From IMG/VR virus record IMGVR_UViG_3300045973_000637, positions 1 to 26,024 of that record: a stretch of DNA of 26,024 bases; one strand, given 5' to 3'. Origin of the DNA: a virus. The position numbers and the translations under genes were made by a program. The notes under the pieces are model-generated. The model did no database searches and was not told the DNA's origin. It saw only the letters and a list, made by a program, of their open reading frames with translations. Positions 21,866-26,024 of the stretch are shown in pieces (positions within the stretch are counted from its first letter, which is position 1; the number at the start of each line of letters is the position of its first letter).

Positions 21866-22527
21866 AGAATCGCCGCGTTCACTGGTCTGAGCCTTTGACC
21901 GAACTGCTCATCGAGACGTATCCGCACATCCCGACCCAGTGGCTGGCCAGCGTTCTTAAAATCAGCATCCAGGCCGTTTACAACAAAGCCTTGTCACTGG
22001 GCCTGACCAAGACAGCCGAATTTATGGCCAGCGAATTTGGCACTCGCCTTCGCCGGGGCGACCAGATTTGCGCTGCTACACGTTTTCGAAAAGGGCAGAC
22101 CCCCTGGAACAAGGGGAAACATTACGTCGCCGGAGGCCGGTCAGCTGATACCCGATTTACGAAAGGTAATCAATCCGGCCGGGCCCGACAGCTTTATCAG
22201 CCGATCGGCAGCGAGCGCCTGAGCAAGGATGGCTATCTGCAGCGCAAGATCAATGACGACATGCCCCTGCAGAGACGCTGGCGCGGTGTCCACATCATCA
22301 ACTGGGAAGCCATCAATGGCCCCCTCCCACATGGCCACGCTCTCATCTTCAAGGATGGCAACAAACAGAACACCGATCCGGAAAATCTGGAACTCGTCAC
22401 TCGTGCCGAACTGATGCGCCGAAATTCATGCCATCGCTACGGCAAGGAAATCGCCCAACTCGTTCAGCTTCGCGGCGCCCTCACTCGTAAGATCAACAGC
22501 ATCGAAAGGAAACAACATGGCCAATGA
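21862..22527 (+). CDS. HNH homing-type endonuclease with helix-turn-helix
   Basis: This 221-residue protein has an N-terminal helix-turn-helix (TQWLASVLKISIQAVYNKAL), a basic linker with a NUMOD-like repeat (RFRKGQTPWNKGKHY, then RFTKGNQSGR), and an HNH core (GVHIINWEAINGPLPHGHAL, then GNKQNTDPENLELV). Phages carry such enzymes as free-standing homing nucleases. It is coupled to its neighbours by ATGA at the start and an 11-nt overlap at the end. Confidence 0.88.
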   Translation: MKNRRVHWSEPLTELLIETYPHIPTQWLASVLKISIQAVYNKALSLGLTKTAEFMASEFGTRLRRGDQICAATRFRKGQTPWNKGKHYVAGGRSADTRFTKGNQSGRARQLYQPIGSERLSKDGYLQRKINDDMPLQRRWRGVHIINWEAINGPLPHGHALIFKDGNKQNTDPENLELVTRAELMRRNSCHRYGKEIAQLVQLRGALTRKINSIERKQHGQ

Positions 22528-22831
22528 CACCATCGAACTGCGCAACATCCTATTCGACACCCTGCGCGATCTCCGCGACAAGAAAGACCCGATGGATATC
22601 GAGCGCGCCAGGACGATTAGTCAGGTAGCGCAGACCGCAATCAGTTTGGCCAAAGTCGAGGTCGACCACATGAAGGTTACGGGAGCGCCATCGTCATCCG
22701 GCTTTCTGCCAGCACCGGCTACGCCGACGGCAACCGGATCAAGCACTCAACAGGTTCCCGCATTGCCGAAAACACCCGGCGTTGCTGAACAGATCATGGC
22801 GGCCAATGTCACCCGCCATGAGTGCAAGTAA
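22517..22831 (+). CDS. Small phage protein, unknown role
   Basis: This is a 104-residue protein. Residues 1-55 are helical and charged (IELRNILFDTLRDLRDKKDP), and the rest is Pro/Ser/Thr-rich and probably disordered. GAAAGGAAA precedes the ATG. It is similar in layout to short proteins found between HNH and integrase genes in phages, but no specific function was recognised. Confidence 0.65.
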   Translation: MANDTIELRNILFDTLRDLRDKKDPMDIERARTISQVAQTAISLAKVEVDHMKVTGAPSSSGFLPAPATPTATGSSTQQVPALPKTPGVAEQIMAANVTRHECK

Positions 22832-22858
22832 CGCCATAGTTTAAAACCGGAACATTCC

Positions 22859-23143
22859 ATGGCACGCTACGTCCTCATCGCCAAATTCTGTGAGCTGACA
22901 GGCTACACAGACACGGCCGTGCGTGCCAAGATTAGAGATGAAGTATGGCTGGAAGATCAGGAATACAAAAAAGCACCTGACGGCCACATCGTTATCGACA
23001 TGGATGGATACGAATTATGGGTGGAGAAAGGTCTTACGAAGGGGTTCGCTCCCGTAGCGCAAAAAGCATCGAGATCGATTTCATCTACCGGGAAGAACGT
23101 TGCCGGGAAACATTCAGGATCGCCCCAACCCCTGCAAATCTGA
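22859..23143 (+). CDS. Excisionase-like protein
   Basis: This 94-residue protein starts MARYVLIAKFCELTGYTDTA and contains a winged-helix pattern (AVRAKIRDEVWLEDQEYKKA, then DGHIVIDMDGYELWVEKG) like small recombination directionality factors. It lies directly ahead of the integrase and overlaps it by 127 nt, which couples the two. Only the first about 60 residues look folded. Confidence 0.78.
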   Translation: MARYVLIAKFCELTGYTDTAVRAKIRDEVWLEDQEYKKAPDGHIVIDMDGYELWVEKGLTKGFAPVAQKASRSISSTGKNVAGKHSGSPQPLQI

Positions 23144-24225
23144 AGAAGGTGTCCCGGCATCGAGCTTCGATCCTCGATGCGATCGCGCACAATATTTTCG
23201 ACTATGCTGTCACCTTCCCGGAATCCAAAAACCGCTTCAAATTTGCCGACCGGCCACAGAGCGCCGGTACTTGCCTAGAGGACTATCTCGAAATATGGAT
23301 CACGGGCAAGCAGAAGCAGCTGAAGGCCAGCACCTGGGCTGGATATAACAAAATTGTCATCATGCTCAACCAGACCGACCTGGGGCGCATCCTGCTGCCC
23401 GATCTTCGCCGAGTTCACGTGCGCGACTGGTGCAAGAAGCAGGTGAGTAGTAACAAATGGCTGGCCAACGTGCAAAGTGTGCTGCGCTCGGCTCTGCAGG
23501 ATGCCCTGGATGATGACCTGATCGAAACTAATCCGCTCTATGGCTGGAAGTATGAAAATGCCGACACCATCAAGGTCAAGGATGACGTCGATCCGTTCGA
23601 ATCAAACGAGCGCGAGGCGATACTGGCCGCCATGATAGAGCCTCAGCACAAAAACATGTTCGAGTTTCTGTTCTGGACCGGCCTGCGCACATCAGAGCTG
23701 GTCGCGCTGACCTGGGACGATATCGACTGGATACGCGATGAGGCCAGAATCAACAAGGCCAAGACGCAGTTTGCCGACGAGCCGGAGACAACCAAGACAC
23801 GCAAGGGAATCCGCGATGTCAAACTGCTCGCGCCGGCCCTGGCCGCACTCAAGCGCCAAAAGGAACAGACATTTTTACAAGGGGGAGTTATTTTCCGCGA
23901 TCCGCGCACTGGCGAACCGTGGGAGGGCGACGAGGCGATCCGCCAAGGCCCCTGGAAGACGGCGATCAGGAAATCTGGGGCCAGATATCGACGCCCCTAC
24001 CAAACACGTCATACCTACGCATCCATGATGCTCACTGCGGGCGAGCCGCTTGGATGGGTTGCCAATCAAATGGGGCACAGCGATCTGAGCATGCTGGCCC
24101 GGGTGTACGCCCGGTGGATCAAGTCGGCGACACCCGATGTGGGCAACAAAGCCGTGGCCATGTTTTCCGCCAATAAAACCTGTGACTCAAATTGTGACTC
24201 AGCGAAGTCAAATGACGATATATAA
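23017..24225 (+). CDS. int: Tyrosine integrase
   Basis: This is a 402-residue site-specific recombinase. The N-terminus has the arm-binding pattern SIEIDFIYREERCRETFRIA. Then come a core-binding helical domain and the catalytic domain: TGLRTSELVALTW with the first Arg, a conserved Lys region, YQTRHTYASMML with Arg-His, MGHSDLSML, and the Tyr nucleophile in VYARW near residue 364. It acts on the site that starts just inside its own 3' end. The first His of the usual HxxR box is Tyr, as in some relatives. Confidence 0.93.
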   Translation: MGGERSYEGVRSRSAKSIEIDFIYREERCRETFRIAPTPANLKKVSRHRASILDAIAHNIFDYAVTFPESKNRFKFADRPQSAGTCLEDYLEIWITGKQKQLKASTWAGYNKIVIMLNQTDLGRILLPDLRRVHVRDWCKKQVSSNKWLANVQSVLRSALQDALDDDLIETNPLYGWKYENADTIKVKDDVDPFESNEREAILAAMIEPQHKNMFEFLFWTGLRTSELVALTWDDIDWIRDEARINKAKTQFADEPETTKTRKGIRDVKLLAPALAALKRQKEQTFLQGGVIFRDPRTGEPWEGDEAIRQGPWKTAIRKSGARYRRPYQTRHTYASMMLTAGEPLGWVANQMGHSDLSMLARVYARWIKSATPDVGNKAVAMFSANKTCDSNCDSAKSNDDI

Positions 24226-24359
24226 GCGTCACAAACAAGTCACAACAACAAGCTAAGCGATTGATTTATATGTATTTTATTGGTGTGCCCGGAGGGACTC
24301 GAACCCGCCAATATGCACGATTTTACGAAGTTTCAAAGGCGCTGTGACTTATTTGCGAC
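24181..24359. other. Phage attachment site region with three arm-type site pairs
   Basis: Bipartite TGTGAC pairs, 11-12 bp apart, lie at 24181/24193 (forward), 24228/24239 (reverse) and 24343/24354 (forward, second half TGCGAC). They flank the tRNA-like core at 24281-24306. Paired arm sites on both sides of a core are what an integrase of this class binds in attP. The stretch has no coding gene apart from the integrase end and a weak small frame on the left strand. Confidence 0.7.
24281..24306 (-). other. att core: tRNA 3' end
   Basis: Read leftward, GGGTTCGAGTCCC and then TCCGGGCACACCA give a T-loop, T-stem, half of an acceptor stem and an encoded CCA. No tRNA body lies upstream of it, so it is only the 3' end. 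It would restore a host tRNA gene on integration. The tRNA identity cannot be determined from this fragment. Confidence 0.85.
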
Positions 24360-24473
24360 ATCGTCCGATATAAACGAGTATTTAGCCCAGCACCACCGTA
24401 GCCAATCCCGGCGCCAGCTGCTCGACGTGGCGATCATGCCGAGATGGAGCAGCGAATTGTCAGTATGGCCCAT
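24333..24473 (-). CDS. Possible 46-residue basic ORF
   Basis: The frame begins MGHTDNSLLHLG and is Trp/Arg-rich (SSSWRRDWLRWCWAK). It overlaps the end of the gene at 24460-24594 and has AAGGTG upstream. It runs into the attP arm. Only placement and the ribosome site support it. Confidence 0.35.
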   Translation of the reverse strand: MGHTDNSLLHLGMIATSSSWRRDWLRWCWAKYSFISDDVANKSQRL

Positions 24474-24594
24474 AGATCACCTTGATCAATAATTTCTGCC
24501 AAGCAATCCACGCTTGCAGGCTATGCTGCCAGAATACCAGCGTCGGCGGGTGAGCCGCTTTCCATTGATTAAGATCAGTCACAGGTGCCAGCAT
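24460..24594 (-). CDS. Small Trp-rich phage protein
   Basis: This 44-residue protein (MLAPVTDLNQWKAAHPPTLV) has five tryptophans, counting those in FWQ, AWIAWQK and NQWK. AGGAG lies 6 nt before ATG 24594 and overlaps the stop of the gene upstream. The short amphipathic segment (SLQAWIAWQKLLIKV) could touch a membrane. No family was recognised. Confidence 0.55.
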   Translation of the reverse strand: MLAPVTDLNQWKAAHPPTLVFWQHSLQAWIAWQKLLIKVIYGPY

Positions 24595-24602
24595 GATTGC
24601 TC

Positions 24603-24800
24603 CTAGTAGTAACCATTGACGATAACAATTTTCAGATCGTCATCATGGGTATCGCCTTCCGGCGCAGCTGTCAGAAAGTGCGACCGCACCTCGGGAAAAT
24701 AATGGCCTCGACCGGCCTTGCAGTGCGCATCAAAATAATCCCGCATCTGCTCGCAGGTAGCCGCTTTGGGGAAATTCACCTGGCGTTCGGTTTCGGTCAT
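24603..24800 (-). CDS. Small protein behind Rz, unknown role
   Basis: This 65-residue protein starts at ATG 24800, which overlaps the Rz stop as ATGA. The sequence (MTETERQVNFPKAATCEQMR) is soluble, mixed charge, with an Asp-rich turn (THDDDLKIVIV) near the end. No family was recognised. Confidence 0.6.
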   Translation of the reverse strand: MTETERQVNFPKAATCEQMRDYFDAHCKAGRGHYFPEVRSHFLTAAPEGDTHDDDLKIVIVNGYY

Positions 24801-25279
24801 TTCGGCCACGCATCGATCAAGGTTTGTCGTTCGGAAAGGCATTCGTCAGCTGCTCCTGCCACTTTTGAATATTCAGCCGTGCACTCGCTGAATACGGTAA
24901 TGGCGGCGTCGGCGACGTGACGGGCGGCATCGACGGTAAGGGTAGCGATTCGACTGCGCAGTTGGGTGGCGGCGAGGCGCACCCGGTCAAGCTCAGACTG
25001 CAGGCCAGCAATAGTCTGCTCAAGCTCAATTTGGCGTTTGGCGGCTTCATTTTCGGCGATTTCCTTTTGATGGATTTGGGCGAGATGCTGTTCAAGCGCG
25101 AGCTTGTCGGCCCTGGATTTTTCAATGGCATATTGATTGGCAGCGCGCTGAAAGCCGATGTTTTCGTGATACGACACGAACCGGTAGTAACCGGCCATCA
25201 GCGCAATGCCCAGCAGGACGATGCCGATGATTTGCGTGGCAAAGCGATACGGCGCCGGGATCAGATCGAGGATGCTCAT
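24797..25279 (-). CDS. Inner-membrane spanin (Rz-like)
   Basis: This 160-residue protein has an N-terminal membrane segment (residues about 13-33, IIGIVLLGIALMAGYYR) and a long periplasmic coiled coil (QKEIAENEAAKRQIELEQTI). With an outer-membrane partner it fuses inner and outer membranes in the last lysis step. It overlaps the endolysin stop as ATGA and holds the Rz1-like gene in another frame. Confidence 0.85.
   Translation of the reverse strand: MSILDLIPAPYRFATQIIGIVLLGIALMAGYYRFVSYHENIGFQRAANQYAIEKSRADKLALEQHLAQIHQKEIAENEAAKRQIELEQTIAGLQSELDRVRLAATQLRSRIATLTVDAARHVADAAITVFSECTAEYSKVAGAADECLSERQTLIDAWPK
24817..25050 (-). CDS. Outer-membrane spanin lipoprotein (Rz1-like), embedded in Rz
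   Basis: This is a 77-residue frame inside Rz. It has a lipoprotein signal (LSLSRLLLACSLSLTG then Cys in ASPPP context; lipobox LTGC) and a Pro-rich mature part (PLPSMPPVTSPTPPLP). That is the design of lambda Rz1. I chose ATG 25050 because it gives a normal-length signal; an upstream ATG at 25131 would add 27 residues before it. Confidence 0.82.
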   Translation of the reverse strand: MKPPNAKLSLSRLLLACSLSLTGCASPPPNCAVESLPLPSMPPVTSPTPPLPYSASARLNIQKWQEQLTNAFPNDKP

Positions 25280-25800
25280 GCCAGCACCTCTTTGGCGATC
25301 TGGTAAAACGCCAGGCGTTCGGCCTGGCCATTCAGCCCGCCATTGATGCAGCGTGTGATGCGCTCGAAGCGGCCGGCATCGGCGAGATCGTTCAGGCTGT
25401 GCGAGGACCAGAACCAGCCGGCCGAGTCGCTAGCACAGGTAACCGTTTCAAGCATTTCCGGATGGGCGATCAGAATGTCCGGATCGCCGAAAAGCGCGAT
25501 CGAGCAGGATTCATAATTCGAACGGCCCGTAATTTGAATCAGACCGCGGCCCTTGAAGCGAACACCATCGCCCGGCTCAGTATTGCCCAGATCGGCGCGG
25601 CCTTCGTAGGCAGCACCGCTGGCAATCTCTTTGACGTACAGAAACGATTGGGATTCGTGGGCAATCTGCGCCAAAAAAGCTGCTTGTCGTGCTGGGGTGT
25701 TGATCTCGTAGCGATTCATTGCTTCGTTCAACGGACCCAAAAAAATGCCGGCTTTCTGGCCGGCATGAGGGATGATCTTTTTGAGTTGATCGAGAGTCAT
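25276..25800 (-). CDS. Endolysin, GH19 chitinase-like
   Basis: This 174-residue muralytic enzyme of glycoside hydrolase family 19 starts MTLDQLKKIIPHAGQ. It shows AFLAQIAHESQSF with the catalytic Glu 49, and FKGRGLIQITGRSNY in the substrate groove. GGAGG precedes ATG 25800. No signal peptide is seen, so it needs a holin to reach the wall. The frame extends upstream to 25992 but that part overlaps the small genes and is unlikely. Confidence 0.92.
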   Translation of the reverse strand: MTLDQLKKIIPHAGQKAGIFLGPLNEAMNRYEINTPARQAAFLAQIAHESQSFLYVKEIASGAAYEGRADLGNTEPGDGVRFKGRGLIQITGRSNYESCSIALFGDPDILIAHPEMLETVTCASDSAGWFWSSHSLNDLADAGRFERITRCINGGLNGQAERLAFYQIAKEVLA

Positions 25801-25910
25801 TGGATATCCTCCGGCAAGCGGCCGGGTGGCTGTTTGTGTTTCGAGACTTCCCAGGCGCCGGCGATGGCCGCGATGAGACAGCACAATACGATGCAGGCGG
25901 TTTCCATCAT
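25797..25910 (-). CDS. Small membrane protein in the lysis block
   Basis: This 37-residue protein has one hydrophobic segment (ACIVLCCLIAAIAGAW) and a polar tail. GGGAGGG precedes ATG 25910. It overlaps both neighbours as ATGA/TGATG. It could be a second holin or an antiholin-like regulator, an inference from location. Confidence 0.7.
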   Translation of the reverse strand: MMETACIVLCCLIAAIAGAWEVSKHKQPPGRLPEDIQ

Positions 25911-26024
25911 GGCGCCCTCCCCTGGATGACGCGCTGGAACAGGCGCTCAAGACCGGAGGTGCCGAGACTGGCCAGGCCAGCCGCCACGCCAATCTGCCCG
26001 AGCAGCGGCAAGTCGGGCACCCAG
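25907..26024 (-). CDS. Holin-like protein, C-terminal part
   Basis: An open leftward frame enters from the right window edge and stops at TGA 25907. The visible end (LPLLGQIGVAAGLASLG, then SGLERLFQRVIQ) is hydrophobic then amphipathic, like the last membrane segment and tail of a phage holin. Its start lies outside. Confidence 0.55.
   Translation of the reverse strand, partial: WVPDLPLLGQIGVAAGLASLGTSGLERLFQRVIQGRAP

Noticed and set aside
24281-24360. A complete tRNA gene at the att core
   Set aside because: Only the T-arm, half the acceptor stem and CCA are present. The sequence upstream of it on the left strand has no anticodon or D-arm and no matching 5' acceptor strand.
25801-25992. 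Upstream extension of the endolysin to 25992
   Set aside because: The added residues are low-complexity and basic and overlap two small genes. A GGAGG site marks ATG 25800, where the GH19 domain begins.

Overview
The window is most of a temperate, HK97-type tailed phage of a Gram-negative host. It has a two-component spanin pair, which implies an outer membrane, and two perfect E. coli-type DnaA boxes. The fairly high G+C content and the style of several genes (DUF1566-like proteins, CII/CP76-like regulator, H-NS-like tail) suggest a betaproteobacterium, possibly Rhodocyclales. That host call is an inference from gene style only.

Layout. Bases 1-10,421 are transcribed leftward. Read in the direction of transcription they hold a CII-like regulator, a replication initiator gene with an origin-like repeat cluster inside it, three small genes, a zinc-finger protein that looks like a Q-type late antiterminator, and a putative late promoter. 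These are followed by an HNH nuclease, a terminator, small and large terminase, portal, ClpP-type prohead protease, a second terminator, the major capsid protein, a small head protein, and a lectin-plus-SGNH-hydrolase protein cut by the window edge. Bases 10,422-12,480 are the immunity region: Cro-like and CI-like genes, a secreted protein on the left strand, and two pairs of GCAAC-N5-GTTGC operators over two promoters. Bases 12,486-24,225 form one rightward operon of small early genes, a ParB-like protein with an H-NS-like tail, a diversity-generating retroelement (DGR), nucleotide-hydrolase-like genes, an HNH nuclease, excisionase and integrase. Bases 24,181-24,359 look like an attP with a tRNA 3'-end core. 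Bases 24,333-26,024 hold the leftward lysis block (holin end, GH19 endolysin, Rz/Rz1).

The attP-like site lies between integrase and lysis genes, and the late genes run off the left end while lysis genes enter at the right end. The window therefore reads as a circular or excised phage genome opened inside its tail region, not as an integrated prophage with bacterial flanks.

The main discovery is the DGR. One 77-nt template repeat (18829-18905) has four variable-repeat copies, each at the 3' end of a different target gene (13431, 17020, 17649, 18168). By eye there are 39 substitutions between template and copies, and every one falls on a template adenine. The targets form two paralog pairs. 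Avd, reverse transcriptase and a DHH phosphoesterase follow with 4-bp start/stop overlaps. Each target stop codon opens a short tandem array of 8-bp units (roughly TTYARTCC), which is absent behind the template. The targets lie in the early/lysogeny operon, not among tail genes, so the usual tail-fibre explanation does not fit directly.
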